Notes: generated from the sequence alone by a model not told the origin. DNA of 64,000 nt from Ostrinia nubilalis (GCF_963855985.1 NC_087117.1:377001-441000), one strand, 5' to 3'. Positions 23,001 through 33,452 are shown, counted from the stretch's first letter. Numbers and translations: made by a program.

Positions 23001-25687
23001 TTCATCCACGAAGACGCGCCCCACCAACTTTTGATCGAGGGCAGCGCGGGTCGCGGGGACTTTGATCCGAGCAATCCAAGCGGCATTATTGTAGTGTGCG
23101 TGTGCACTAATGGATAATTAGCGTGTACTGATAACACTCAAATATTAGCGGAAGAATGGTGGGGCGCGTCTTCGTGCATGTAACGATCTATACCTTGGAA
23201 AGCTTTCGACTTTCGCCTACCTAACACGCGCCATCGTAGACACCTCCACAAACATCTAACCGTCTCTCTCTCCCATAGTGCCTCGCCCAAGTGAAGAAAG
23301 AGGCAGAATCCACCAAGCTGAAGGCCTGCGCGAGTTAGCACAATTCTAAAAGCCGCTTTCGTGGAACCTCCACACACATCTAACCGTCTCTCTCTCCCAT
23401 AGTGCCTCGCCCAAGTCAAGAAAGAGGCGGAATCCACCAAGCTGAAAGCCCGCGCGAGTTAGCACAATTCTAAAAGCCGCTTTCGTGGAACCTCCACAAA
23501 CATCTAACCGTCTCTCTCTCCCATAGTGCCTCGCCCAAGTCAAGAAAGAGGCGGAATCCACCAAGCTGAAAGCCTGCGCCAGTTAGCACAATTCTAAAAG
23601 CCGCTTTCGTGTAACCTCCACAAACATCTAACCGTCCCTCTCTCCCATAGTGCCTTGCCCAAGTGAAGAAAGAGGCAGAATCCACCAAGCTGAAAGCTTG
23701 CGCGAGTTAGCACAAGTCTAAAAGCCGCTTTCGTGGAACCTCCACACACATCTAACCGTCTCTCTCTCCCACAGTGCCTCGCCCAAGTCAAGAAAGAGGC
23801 GGAATCCACCAAGCTCAAAGCTTGCGCGAGTTAGCACAATTCTAAAAGCCGCTTTCGTGTAACCTCCACAAACATCTAATCGTCTCTCTCTCCCACAGTG
23901 CCTCGCCCAAGTGAAGAAAGAGGCAGAATCCACCAAGCTGAAGGCCTGCGCGAGCGGCGCGCAAGGAGACTCGCTGCTCGCGACGTACGGAGACAAGACC
24001 GACACCGTCCAGAGGCCGCTGGGATTCGTGCCCACTATTGTTATCAATGAGGTGAGACTCGATACTCAATCTATAGGTACTTATAATAAATCTGTAGAGA
24101 GGTCAATTCTGTATCTACAAGAAATATATTTTCAAAATAACTATCAGGGGGTGATTAGTGATCGATACTGATGCCAAAAATGCAATCAGTAAAATTTTTG
24201 TCTGTCTGTCTGTATGTTCCTTATAGAAACAAAAACTACTCGACGGATTTTAACGAAACTTGGTACAATTATTCTTCATACTCCTGGGCAGGTTATAGTA
24301 TACTTATAAATTCCCACGGGAACGGGAATTAGCGGGAAAATCCTTTTGTATGGAAAATCTAAACCGCTTAAGTTAGAAGCTTGAAATTTGGCATGCAGCT
24401 GTACCTTAGTAAACTTAAAGCTTAGCTACAACAGGATATTGCAAAATTCCCACGGAAACGGGAGTTGGCGGGAAAAAACATTTGTATGAAAAAATCTAAA
24501 CCGCGTAAACCGGCAGACAGTGGTGACTGAGTTTGTTGCGGCGCTTCTTCTCAGCACTTGCCAAATGTTTGTCTCGAAGCGCTGGTAGGGCAAAAAAAGA
24601 ATGAGACATGTAGGGGCTCCCTAAGAGCAAAATGACGATTTGTAAGAACTATTTATTAGTCTAAACAAATAAAGAAATTTTGACTTTGACTTTGACCGTG
24701 TCAATGATATTACGGAGCCTCAGGGCTATGTAGGGGCCACCAGGGTTGGATGACCACTAGGCAGAGGAGGCAACTACTTAGGAGCCCTAGCTTTTTTAAG
24801 AAGTTTAATACCAGGGCCCAGCGATCGAGGACGACCAAGTCTGCTCAAAGAAATAAATACAAATTTTGCAATGCCCTTTCTTTTTAGATGAAAAAGGCCC
24901 CCTTGATTCTAGATTATCTATAAGATGCCGTTGTTGTAGGCGTTGATATTTTAGCCTACCAGTGTAGATGACACGTCTAAGTACTAACCACTGCTACGAA
25001 ACAATAACATGTCTAAGAAGAAATCTTCTGATAGCGACATTTTCACACATACCTAAAAACATAAGTAAGTAGTCAGGAGTAAGTAATTAATCACTCACCT
25101 TAAAGCTGAAAATGACAGAGTGAAGAGTAGCCACCACGTTTTTACTGGGCTATCACAGTTTAGAGTTCACCACTACACTACACTTCACAATTCACAACAA
25201 AATTAGGTAGGTAAAAACAGAAATTTCACTTAATTTGAACACTACCAGAAAACAGACGCTTTGTACGTATGAAATCGCGACGCGTACTGAACGGAAAGTG
25301 CAAAGCGCCAAAGTATAAAATAGGTACCCTCCTTTCCTGTATTTTATAACTACTTACCCACTCTTTTGAGAGGAACACTTGTCATAGATATTTATGACTA
25401 CCCACTTTCAACAAAACTTTTTTGAGTCATTTCTTTTTTTCATTTACTTAACCACAGATAACATAATTACCTACTAGATGAACTGTGGAACAATTTTTTT
25501 TCGTTCCGTGCACCTCCTGAAAGTATTGTAGTAAAGAATAATAAAATGACTACCCCCTTCTTAATGATGCTTTAACCTGTGCTTTTTCCTCTTCCAGAAA
25601 TTCGACCAGGCCAATCAGGATGAGGCGTTCACCAACCTGCGCGGCCTGGTGTGCCGCGTGGCCGTCAACAAGCCGTCCTTCTGCTGA
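20035..25687 (+). CDS. GILT-like gamma-interferon-inducible lysosomal thiol reductase, six coding exons
   Basis: Exons 20035-20112, 21331-21462, 21855-21923, 22502-22606, 23899-24051 and 25598-25687, all phase 0 with GT-AG introns, encode 208 aa. GILT proteins reduce disulfides in endocytic or lysosomal compartments. Seen: a signal peptide (residues 1-18, MKSLLVFCLLVTIYGALA); the thioredoxin-like site VYYESLCPDS at 31-40, with Ser in place of the second active-site Cys; the family signature CHHGPDECYGN from residue 82 with a further Cys at 97; and FVPTIVIN, the likely cis-proline segment, near the end of exon 5. Length is normal for the family. A splice acceptor at 20027-20028 lies eight bases before the ATG, so a noncoding exon lies upstream. 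Exon 5 is preceded by five decoy copies of its start (see 23251-23955). Insects carry several GILT paralogues; which one this is cannot be told. Confidence 0.93.
20345..20520 (-). repeat. RTE-type LINE 3' end in GILT intron 1
   Basis: The (ATC)n tail, AGGACGTTCACTGCTGAACA and GCGGCCTGCGTCCAGCGC mark an inverted RTE 3' end. The matching upstream part (GTACGCGGCCTCCATTCCAG) resumes near 20865, the two being separated by about 350 bp of other sequence. Confidence 0.7.
20925..21180 (+). mobile_element. tRNA-headed SINE in GILT intron 1
   Basis: Contains GGGTTCGATACCCAGTAGGG (B-box-like), TTTTCTGCTCGGTTTGGTGG and GAGGTAAGATAGCCAGTTCC. It parallels the SINE at 38270-38605 in inverse but is more diverged. 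Confidence 0.6.
21541..21682. mobile_element. MITE, 'CCCGTATTCACAAACGAT' family, copy 3, in GILT intron 2
   Basis: Ends CGCCCGTTCACAAACGATGC and TTTGTCAATACGGGCG. Same orientation as copy 1. Confidence 0.75.
22621..22795 (+). repeat. 'GGGACTATTCCCACCTCTCG' repeat in GILT intron 4
   Basis: Starts 15 bp after the exon 4 donor. Near-identical to 37316-37473 over the shared part (CAACTCCTGTGTAGCCAGGA, ATTGGACCCGCAACGAAATT). Confidence 0.75.
22997..23193 (+). mobile_element. MITE, 'CGTTTCATCCACTCGG' family, in GILT intron 4
   Basis: About 197 bp, ends GGTTTCATCCACGAAGACGC and GCGTCTTCGTGCATGTAACG in inverse. The interior TTGTAGTGTGCGTGTGCACT and GATAACACTCAAA is shared with 51975-52176 and with the interrupted copy at 31555-33158. 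It ends about 58 bp before the exon 5 decoy array. Confidence 0.75.
23251..23955 (+). repeat. Six-unit tandem array of the start of GILT exon 5 with its splice acceptor
   Basis: Period exactly 124 bp. Coding-like starts are at 23279, 23403, 23527, 23651, 23775 and 23899. Each is preceded by a CTCTCTCTCCCAYAG acceptor and begins TGCCTYGCCCAAGT. The first five read CLAQVKKEAE...AS and then TAG; only the sixth reads on (ASGAQGDS) to the donor at 24052. The stop arises because the copied exon part joins CACAATTCTAAAAGCC. The units differ by several substitutions and fall into two subtypes, so they are not a sequencing duplication. Using any decoy acceptor would give a 147-residue protein lacking the VPTIVIN segment, with a stop well upstream of an exon junction. 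Confidence 0.92.
24517..24697 (+). mobile_element. LINE 3' end with (TTTGAC)n tail in GILT intron 5
   Basis: The segment from CCGGCAGACAGTGGTGACTG to TTGACTTTGACTTTGACC is a 5'-truncated non-LTR element end with an AATAAA just before the tail. The same end occurs in inverse at 48797-48985. Confidence 0.65.
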
Positions 25688-25717
25688 TCACCTACCCTAC
25701 TTAACTTGTACTCTAGT

Positions 25718-25723
25718 ATTAAA
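25718..25723 (+). promoter_or_regulatory. Probable GILT polyadenylation signal ATTAAA
   Basis: ATTAAA lies 31 bp after the GILT stop codon and is followed by a T-rich stretch. Confidence 0.6.
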
Positions 25724-25779
25724 TTATTATTTTTATACGTATGCGTCTTTTTACTTCTTATCCACACACTTAGCCCGAC

Positions 25780-25903
25780 GGATTAGCAGCTGAAGTGGCA
25801 CATAGTACGCAGAACTGACGGCCGATGGGGCAGCAAGGTTCTGGAGTGCAGGCCGCGTACCGGAAAACGCAGCGTGGGACGTCGACCCACAAGGTGGACC
25901 GAC
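25780..25903 (+). repeat. RTE-type LINE 3' fragment, left part, split by a hAT-like element
   Basis: GATTAGCAGCTGAAGTGGCA through CCACAAGGTGGACCGAC is the C-terminal coding end of an RTE LINE. It resumes at 30099 as GGACCGACGACATCATAAAG. The repeated GGACCGAC is the target duplication of the hAT-like element between them. Confidence 0.8.
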
Positions 25904-26174
25904 CATAGCTGGGCAGTAACTCGTTAATCCGTTAATCGTTAATTAACGAAGTTAACATTTCTATTAACGGATTAACTTTTAAGTTAACTTAAAAAAACGT
26001 TAACGGACTCGTTAACTTCCGTTAAATTATCCTAAGTCCGTTAATCGTTAATCCAGTACCTAGTATTTACCAAAAGCACGCTGAAAAATGCTAGAAAAAC
26101 GCGTTCTGAGAAGTACGTTCGGGCTTTCAGAACCTCCAGAACCCAAAACAACAGTTTTTGTAACCAGATCACTA

Positions 26175-28536
26175 TTATTATTATTATTATTGGTTTTGGG
26201 CCTTCATTTGCGCCAGCTCGACCAGGTTTGATCTATTGTGGCAGCCCTTGTTTTTAGAGTTCACTGCTTAGTCCCGTTGAGTCTATAAATTTCCAGATTC
26301 TTTGGAGCGTGATATCTGCTATCTCATCCGGGTGCATGATGTGTCGCCCGAGATGGATACTTCTTTTGCTCATAAGCGGGAAGCATGAGCAAAGAACATG
26401 CATGGCCGTTTCTTCTTCTGTATGGCAGAATCTGCACAGAGTTTCCTCGGTCATGTTCATGTTCGATTTATGTTTGTTTAGTTTGCAGTGGCCGGTCAGT
26501 ATTCTAGTCACTGCACAGGCTTTGTATCTTTTGAACTTTAGCAGTTCCTTAGTTACTTTATTGCTATATCCCTGAATGAGTGCTTTTGAGTGTTTTTGTC
26601 CCGATGTAGACTTCCACCACTCAATAGCCTCTTGTTTGCAGAGGGCGGTTAGTAGCGTGGTGGCTCGTTGTTTGGTAATGCCACAGAACGGTTCTACGCC
26701 GATTTGAGGGTTATCGGCTCCATCTCTGGCGAGTTCATCTGCTACTTCGTTTCCTTCTATATTCGAATGTCCTGGTACCCATGTATTATTATTATTATTG
26801 GTTTTTGGGCCTTTATTTGCGCCAACTCGACCAGGTTTGATCTATTGTGGCAGCCCTTGTCTTTAAAGTTCACTGCTTAGTCCCGTTGAGTCTATAAATT
26901 TCCAGATTCTTTGGAGCGTGATATCTGCTATCTCATCCGGGTGCATGATGTGTCGCCCGAGATGGATACTTCTTTTGCTCATAAGCGGGAAGCATGAGCA
27001 AAGAACATGCATGGCCGTTTCTTCTTCTGTATGGCAGAATCTGCACAGAGTTTCCTCGGTCATGTTCATGTTCGATTTATGTTTGTTTAGTTTGCAGTGG
27101 CCGGTCAGTATTCTAGTCACTGCACAGGCTTTGTATCTTTTGAACTTTAGCAGTTCCTTAGTTACTTTATTGCTATATCCCTGAATGAGTGCTTTTGAGT
27201 GTTTTTGTCCCGATGTAGACTTCCACCACTCAATAGCCTCTTGTTTGCAGAGGGCGGTTAGTAGCGTGGTGGCTCGTTGTTTGGTAATGCCACAGAACGG
27301 TTCTACGCCGATTTGAGGGTTATCGGCTCCATCTCTGGCGAGTTCATCTGCTACTTCGTTTCCTTCTATATTCGAATGTCCTGGTACCCATGTAAGCGTT
27401 ACTTTGTTGGTATTTCCCAGTGCATTCAGTGTCTCGGTGCATGTTTGCACCAATTTTGACGTGTATTCGAAGGATGTTAAGGCCAGCAGTGCTGCTTGGC
27501 TGTCTGAGTTGATGTAGATGTGTTGATCCTGGAGCTTCCTTTCCAAGTTTATCTCTGCACATTTGTTTATGGCAAAGACCTCGGCTTGGAAGATTGAGGC
27601 TTCAGTCCCCATGTTTAGGCTAACTTTGAGCTTAGGCCTCTCTCCGTAGATCCCGCAACCTACATTATTTTCCTTTTTGGATCCGTCCGTGTACCAGACG
27701 TGACTACCTTCCTTAAATGACATTTGGCCTTCTAGCCATTTGTCTCTAGGAGGTATGTTTACGGAATATAGTTTGGTGAAGTTACATTCCGTATGCATGT
27801 CGTCACTAGGCATGCACAGAAGTTTGTTTTCAAGTACTGATTCCTTGAGTCTTATCAGATTTTGAGAAGCCCATCTGACTTTCGTGCGGGTGCAGATTCT
27901 ATATGTGCTCTGCTTGGCTTCTTTTTGCACATGCATATGCAGTGGTATAAGATCAAGCAGAGCATTTAATGCAGCCCCTGGTGTCGTTGATAGTGCTCCG
28001 GTTGCTGTGATGCAGGCTAGCCGTTGTAGGCTGCTCAATTTCTGTATTGTTGTCATTTGGTTGACCTTGCTGCACCAGACGGCAGAGGCATAGGTTATTA
28101 TCGGTCTCACGACCGCTGTGTACAGCCATAGGGCGATTGCGGGTTTTAGTCCCCATCTTGACCCTGGTACCCATGTAAGCGTTACTTTGTTGGTATTTCC
28201 CAGTGCATTCAGTGTCTCGGTGCATGTTTGCACCAATTTTGACGTGTGTTCGAAGGATTTTAAGGCCAGCAGTGCTGCTTGGCTGTCTGAGTTGATGTAG
28301 ATGTGTTGATCCCGGAGCCTCCTTTTCAAGTTTATCTCTGCACATTTGTTTATGGCAAACACTTCGGCTTGGAAGATTGAGGCTTCAGTCCCCATGTTTA
28401 GGCTAACTTTGAGCTTAGGCCTCTTTCCGTAGATCCCGCAACCTACATCATTTTCCTTTTTGGATCCGTCCGTGTACCAGACGTGACTACCTTCCTTAAA
28501 TGACATTTGGCCTTCTAGCCATTTCGTCTCTAGGAG
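26175..28536 (-). mobile_element. LINE copy A, 5'-truncated, RNase H-bearing, with (TAA)n tail; interrupted by copy B
   Basis: Flanked by a 12-bp target duplication ACCAGATCACTA (26163-26174, 28537-28548). The element reads on the minus strand: the N-terminal RNase H part (28506 to about 28163: VWYTDGSKKEN, FQAEVFAINKCAE, INSDSQAALLAL, TWVPG), then, after copy B, GHSNIEGNEVADELARDGAD and a C-terminal CRFCHTEEETAMHVLC Cys/His motif ending in SSEL. A noncoding tail and a TAA-repeat end follow. An RNase H domain and TAA tail fit the I/LOA/R1-like LINE group. Only about 970 bp of A is present, lacking endonuclease and most of the reverse transcriptase, so it is dead. Confidence 0.88.
26786..28162 (-). 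mobile_element. LINE copy B, same family, inserted into copy A
   Basis: Copy B is bounded by a 15-bp duplication CCTGGTACCCATGTA (26771-26785, 28163-28177). It reads on the minus strand from the end of the reverse transcriptase (LWLYTAVVRPIITYASAVW) through the complete RNase H domain and the Cys/His motif to its own (TAA)n tail. It is almost identical to copy A where they overlap, so both are young. The 547-codon frame from 28506 to 26863 is a chimera: it starts in copy A and crosses in frame into copy B at TWVPG/SRWG. Copy B is 5'-truncated and not autonomous. Confidence 0.88.
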
Positions 28537-30098
28537 ACCAGATCACTAACGACACTTGTTAGTATGTGTGGGACAACTCTTGCAACTGAATTTAAGACCA
28601 GTTTTCCTCCAACCGATTGAGCTGAAATTTGGTATACCTACTTATGTAACTATGATGACAATGCAATGTTATGGTACCCTTAAGCTGGTCTGATGATGGA
28701 GTCATGAGGTGGCCATAGGAACTCCTAAATGAAACGGCGGCATCGCATCGAATTTGGGTTCGTTGGATTTGTCTTTTCGAGCACTTTAGTACTAGATGAT
28801 GTCCAGGGTCCTGATGGTGGAGTCAGGAGGTGGCCATAGGAATTCCTACACGAAACGGTGGAAACTTATCGAGTTTGGGTTTGCTGGATTTGTCCTTTCG
28901 AGCACTTATTGTAATTGAACCAAGGCTCTGAGATTGAGATACTACTAAAAAGTGTAAAATAAAATTATAATAATTAAAAAACTTTTTTAAAAACAAGCTT
29001 TTATTCTGAAATGCAGTTGTACTATAACGAAAAAAATAATTGTTCTTATGCAAGGTTCAAATAATTTCGAAAGCTTGTAGCGCAGTGTAGGGTTCCGTAG
29101 TGGTCCGTCGTTACCACAGTATATTTCTACCTACAGTCTACCTATAGTTTCTATCTACATTCACTTTTCATATTTTCTTGTAAGGAATTTTCACTAGTTA
29201 AGAAATTTTTTAATACATGAGTTAAATGACTATTACTCTCAAACTAATTGATGTATCTTAACTGCTATAGCTTTCCTTGAAAGTTCATGAATAGCAGTAT
29301 AATCACGAATTTTTCCAGATTTTTCAAGCCAACAGTTTAGTTTTTAGAAGGGGGGGACGCCCTACTCGAACAAAAATTGGCACTTTAAACTTTAATAATA
29401 TGCAAACAGATCCTTAAATAGAAAAATAGTCTTAGAAACCCCTAAGCCATTTTAAAATACCTATCCAACGATACCCCATACGATGGAGTAGAAGATGAAA
29501 AAAAAATCATCCCCACTTTATATGTAGGGGAGCTACCCTAAAAACATTTTTTTTTGCAATTTTATTCTACCGTTTTGTCTGCGTGATTAATATACATAGC
29601 TCCACAAAATTACAGATCCCCAGTGCCAACAGTTTCCAAGCTAAACTTCGGACAGACAGACAGACAAACATATCGAAACTACACTCGACAGCAAATAAAT
29701 CGCACCTCCCGCGACAAGCACTTTCAAACGTATGCATCCCCACTTCCTACCAATATTGGCACCATTTAAAAGCCTAGTTCTAAACTCCATTTCATTAAAA
29801 GAAAGGTTTTTACCCCAAAAATGTGTCTTTTGAAGGATCCAGGGTCACTTGACTTGACTACGGAACCCTGAAAAAGAGGAATAAATTCCATGCGCGATAC
29901 AAGCTTTCGAAATTATTTGAACCTTGCATACAATTATTTTTTTCGTTTTATTATCATGTGTTAACGGATTAACGATTAACGTTAACTTGCGTTAAATCTT
30001 GTGAAATGTAACGTTTTAACGTTTAACGAAGTTAATTTTTTTATTAACGGTTTAACGATTAACGAAGTTAACTATTTGATTAACGGTGCCCAGCTATG

Positions 30099-30925
30099 GG
30101 ACCGACGACATCATAAAGGTAGCAGCACAGAATAAGTAATAGTACAGGTACAGAAGGATTACTCCGCAAGACGATTTAAATAAATGCGAGTCTTGCTACG
30201 ACGCGATAAAGTGGAATTCAGCTCGCACAGCACTACGTACCTACAATTTTATTCACCTACAAGTTTTGTCTCTTTCTATCGCGTGCCTCTGAACTCTTCT
30301 TACGCTGTTAGGGTTGCTGTCTAGTGAAAAAATAATTAATCTACTTATATGTAATGAAGTACTCGTACGTATGTAGGTAAGTACGCATTCATTATGGAAA
30401 ACCTTGGGAAAGGCCTTAGTCCAGCAGTGGACGTCATTCGGCTGAAACGAACGAACGCATTCTGAGCAGTAGTCATGGTAGGTTAGGTTCCTATACTATC
30501 CTAAGAATTATTGATTACCTACATGGCAAACATACCTTTCAGCATCTTTGGAAAGCGAAAAAAAAAGATAAATCCGGTAGATTTCTTTTCGAATTTAAAC
30601 ACCCGAACGCCGCACAATATTTATCTCTCTTTATGTCCATTTTTAAATAATACTTCGATCATAGAATTAGGTACCACTACAACGCACGCCAGCGTCCTGA
30701 CGGGCGCGTGCGTGACACTCGACTGATATAATACCCGCCGGCGGGGCGCTTCGCTGTAGGTAATTATCGGATGTACCGCGCGAAGTGAGCCAGGCCTGGT
30801 AGCAGGAAGGCGCTGGACGCAGGCTGCTACCAACCGGGTAACATATTATGGAAAGCATTGGGGGAGGCCTATGTTCAGCAGTGGACGTCCTATGGCTGAG
30901 ATGATGATGATGATCCACATAAGGT
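30099..30925 (+). repeat. RTE-type LINE fragments
   Basis: 30099-30130 is the right part of the RTE fragment split by the hAT-like element. A second decayed end is at about 30390-30455 and a third at about 30790-30915 (GGAAGGCGCTGGACGCAGGC, TATGTTCAGCAGTGGACGTC, GATGATGAT tail). No intact frame. Confidence 0.65.
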
Positions 30926-30978
30926 TTATAAGCTTTTAGGTTGTTAAACCTTCGTTTTGTCACTTATACTACTCGAAT

Positions 30979-31047
30979 CAAGTTAACTGCGCACCTGGCA
31001 GCCGTGACGTAACATCGACACTGGACAACGAGGTGCGCAGTTAGCTT
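30979..31047. repeat. Short inverted repeat
   Basis: AACTGCGCACCT and AGGTGCGCAGTT flank about 40 bp. A probable remnant of a MITE. Confidence 0.5.
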
Positions 31048-31114
31048 AGCTTGATCGGGTTGTAAGTCAACATTAGACTCATATTTTTTATTTTCTTTCA
31101 TAATTAAATAATAA

Positions 31115-31400
31115 CAGTGCTACATCGAGTTCAAATGGCGCGATACGTCACGCTTGAGTAGATTTTTTACTCAAAAGTGACGTCACGCGACATTTCAACT
31201 CAATATAATACTGTAATTATTTGATTATGAAAAAAAAATAAAAATATGTGGCCAACTTTTTTTTATTATCTGCCTGACGGACTAAATAGAATTTCGATTT
31301 CATTACCCAGTCATCATCCCTATTGGGAACAACTAAAGTTCTGACATCAAAATAAAAACACTCTTTGAACAAGATCAAAATATATTTACAATGATTTCTC
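31115..31400 (+). repeat. Dispersed repeat shared with 50785-50950
   Basis: ACGTCACGCGACATTTCAAC, GTAATTATTTG and a nearby GACGGACTAAA recur at 50785-50950. Non-coding. Confidence 0.5.
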
Positions 31401-31554
31401 ACATTCATTATTTACGCATCATCACATATTTACAAACCTCGTTTATACAACAAGTGTGCCACAACCTTCGCTTATGTATACAAAACTGTACATATTGAGC
31501 GGAGACAGAAATGCATAGGTATATCCACATAAGTACATGTATACATATTTTGTA

Positions 31555-33158
31555 TAGATCGTTTCATCCACTCGGCCGCGCCAGCGATGTTTGGTCTCAG
31601 TCGCGCGGGGTGCGGGGAGTGTGGTCCGAGCAATCCGTAAGGCATTATTGTAGTGTGCGTGTGCACCTCAGATCATAGAAGGGAATAGATGTGAAACGGG
31701 GGCGTGGCGCGTGTCTCCGCGATATGCCCAGAAACGAACATCGCCCGCGACGCCAGGTTAGTCGCGATTCAGTCGTACTGAGGAAATGTTCTCCGATATT
31801 GTTGGATAATGCGTCGTAACGTGCAATAACATAAGTGAAACGAAGAACTACAGGAACAATGAAGTCATTTACCACATGTAAGTATTGCAAATCCATTGGT
31901 ATTTTGCTTATAAATAAAAAAAACTAAACATTTTTACGAATGAATTCAGTGCCGTGACATTTACTGCGATCTCGAAATTAGTGGTGATAAAAATTCAAAC
32001 ACGTTGTACATTGACGATTTAGTTAGCAACCACTTTATGTCATGCGTAACTACTGCGCAATGTATTTTATTTCTTCCGATATCCACTGACGCGTGAAAAT
32101 ACACAGTACGGCCGCATGTGCCGGTCGTAACATAGTGCAGGGCTCGTGTTCGAATACGGTTTCCTATTATCGATAAATAGAAGTAAATTATTATTTTCTA
32201 TTTTCTAATTTTGAATGAAAAAATCATGAGTTGCTTGCGATTTTTAAGTTTTTACAAAAACAATGACAATAGTAGAAGGGATTAAATAGAATAGAATAAA
32301 ACAAAAACTGTCAACTATGTAATTACTATAAGAGCTAGTTGAAAGCCTAATATAGGCATTATTTTTGATAAACATAGGCGGTACGAATTTCGCCATAATT
32401 AAAAAGTTAATGCGCGATAGTAGTTAATAATAATTACAGTGATCCTGTTATTATTATTAAAGTAAATAATAATATATTACCAATATTGTAAATACTGGTA
32501 AAAATCGCAAGTACCTACTTAACCCATGACTTTTCATACAAACTTTGTCAGTCTATAACTTCTATACTCCATCGATAACGACATTGAGCTTTGGTTGGGG
32601 TAAATTAATATAAGGTAACTTCATTTAGTCCCAATAATTGATTCTGAGTTTTTCGTCCATACAAAATGGAACTGACTCCTTTATGCAAAAATCGTTAAAG
32701 AACATAATAATAACGTATAATAATAAAAAGGTTTTCATACAAGTATTTTTTAAACCAATTTCGAGCCTTGCCCCCAGGATTTAAAGTATCGATATCTTAT
32801 CGACTCCATTTTATCTTTCTTCTCTCTAATTGCTTTTTTCAAAGTGTGCGTCACGTCACGCTGCCATTGATTGGCCATAAGGCACGCCTTCTGGCCAATC
32901 ACAGCACTTTTAAGCCGGTTGCACATGTTGTCGTAGACTCTCAGTCGCTTTGTTTTTACACAGTTGAATGTGTGTGTGGGAGCTGTGGTGGGGGAAATGT
33001 GGGGACACTGGTTCTCGTTGTAGTTACGCGCGACTTCATATCTATTCTCTTTCTATGATCTGAGGTGTGCACTCATAGATCATTTAGCGTGTACCGATAA
33101 CACTCAAACATCAGCGGAAGAATGGTGGGGCGCGTCCGAGTGGATGAAACGATCTATA
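31555..33158 (+). mobile_element. MITE, 'CGTTTCATCCACTCGG' family, interrupted by a 1.39-kb element
   Basis: Left part 31555-31676 and right part 33065-33158 together make a roughly 210-bp copy of the family at 51975-52176 and 22997-23193. Ends: ATCGTTTCATCCACTCGG and CCGAGTGGATGAAACGAT. Confidence 0.75.
31677..33064. mobile_element. TIR element with 8-bp TSD and promoter-like interior
   Basis: Ends CTCAGATCATAGAA and TTCTATGATCTGAG are flanked by an exact 8-bp duplication GTGTGCAC (31669-31676, 33065-33072). The uninterrupted MITE at 51975 shows the empty site. The 8-bp duplication fits hAT or P-type transposition, but the ends are not clearly of either. Inside, 32860-32945 has two opposed CCAAT boxes (GATTGGCC, GGCCAATC) and an arthropod-initiator-like TCAGTC. 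A splice-donor-like GTAAGT at 31879 follows an ATG. No long frame. Confidence 0.7.
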
Positions 33159-33309
33159 CAGTCCCACGTTCGCGCAAGACACATAGCAATGTTAATACCT
33201 TAATTTAAAACTCACACGAACTACTATTTTCTTAACATACTTACAAAAATTTAAAATTACTGTTTTTAGATCTGTGATGTTGCTTTGTAAAGGTAATTTC
33301 TGCAAAACA

Positions 33310-33452
33310 AACCCACAAGGTATACCGACGACCTCATAAAGGTAGCAGGAAGGCGCTGGATGAAAGCCGCTACCAACCGGGCGATATGGAAATCATTGGG
33401 GGAGGCCTATGTTCAGCAGTGGACGTCCTGTAGCTGAAATGATGATGATCAA
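33310..33452 (+). repeat. RTE-type LINE 3' end
   Basis: CATAAAGGTAGCAGGAAGGC, TATGTTCAGCAGTGGACGTC and a GATGATGAT tail mark a short, frame-broken copy. Confidence 0.7.

Larger units (their letters stand above)
25904..30098. mobile_element. hAT-like element 2 (4.2 kb), carrying two nested LINE copies
   Basis: Perfect inverse ends CATAGCTGGGCA and TGCCCAGCTATG, with an exact 8-bp target duplication GGACCGAC (25896-25903, 30099-30106). The arms (25914-26170 and 28549-30088) have the same GTTAAC-rich subterminal DNA and GGTTCCGT module as element 1, in reverse order. A LINE occupies 26175-28536. Without it the element is about 1.8 kb. No transposase frame. Confidence 0.9.

Noticed and set aside
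23138..24069. Overlapping minus-strand frames (VDSASFLTWARH repeated)
   Set aside because: Antisense shadows of the GILT exon 5 array; they end at array boundaries and have no splice logic.
26309..27459. Plus-strand frames (MISAISSGCMMCRPR and similar), present twice
   Set aside because: Antisense to the two overlapping LINE copies.
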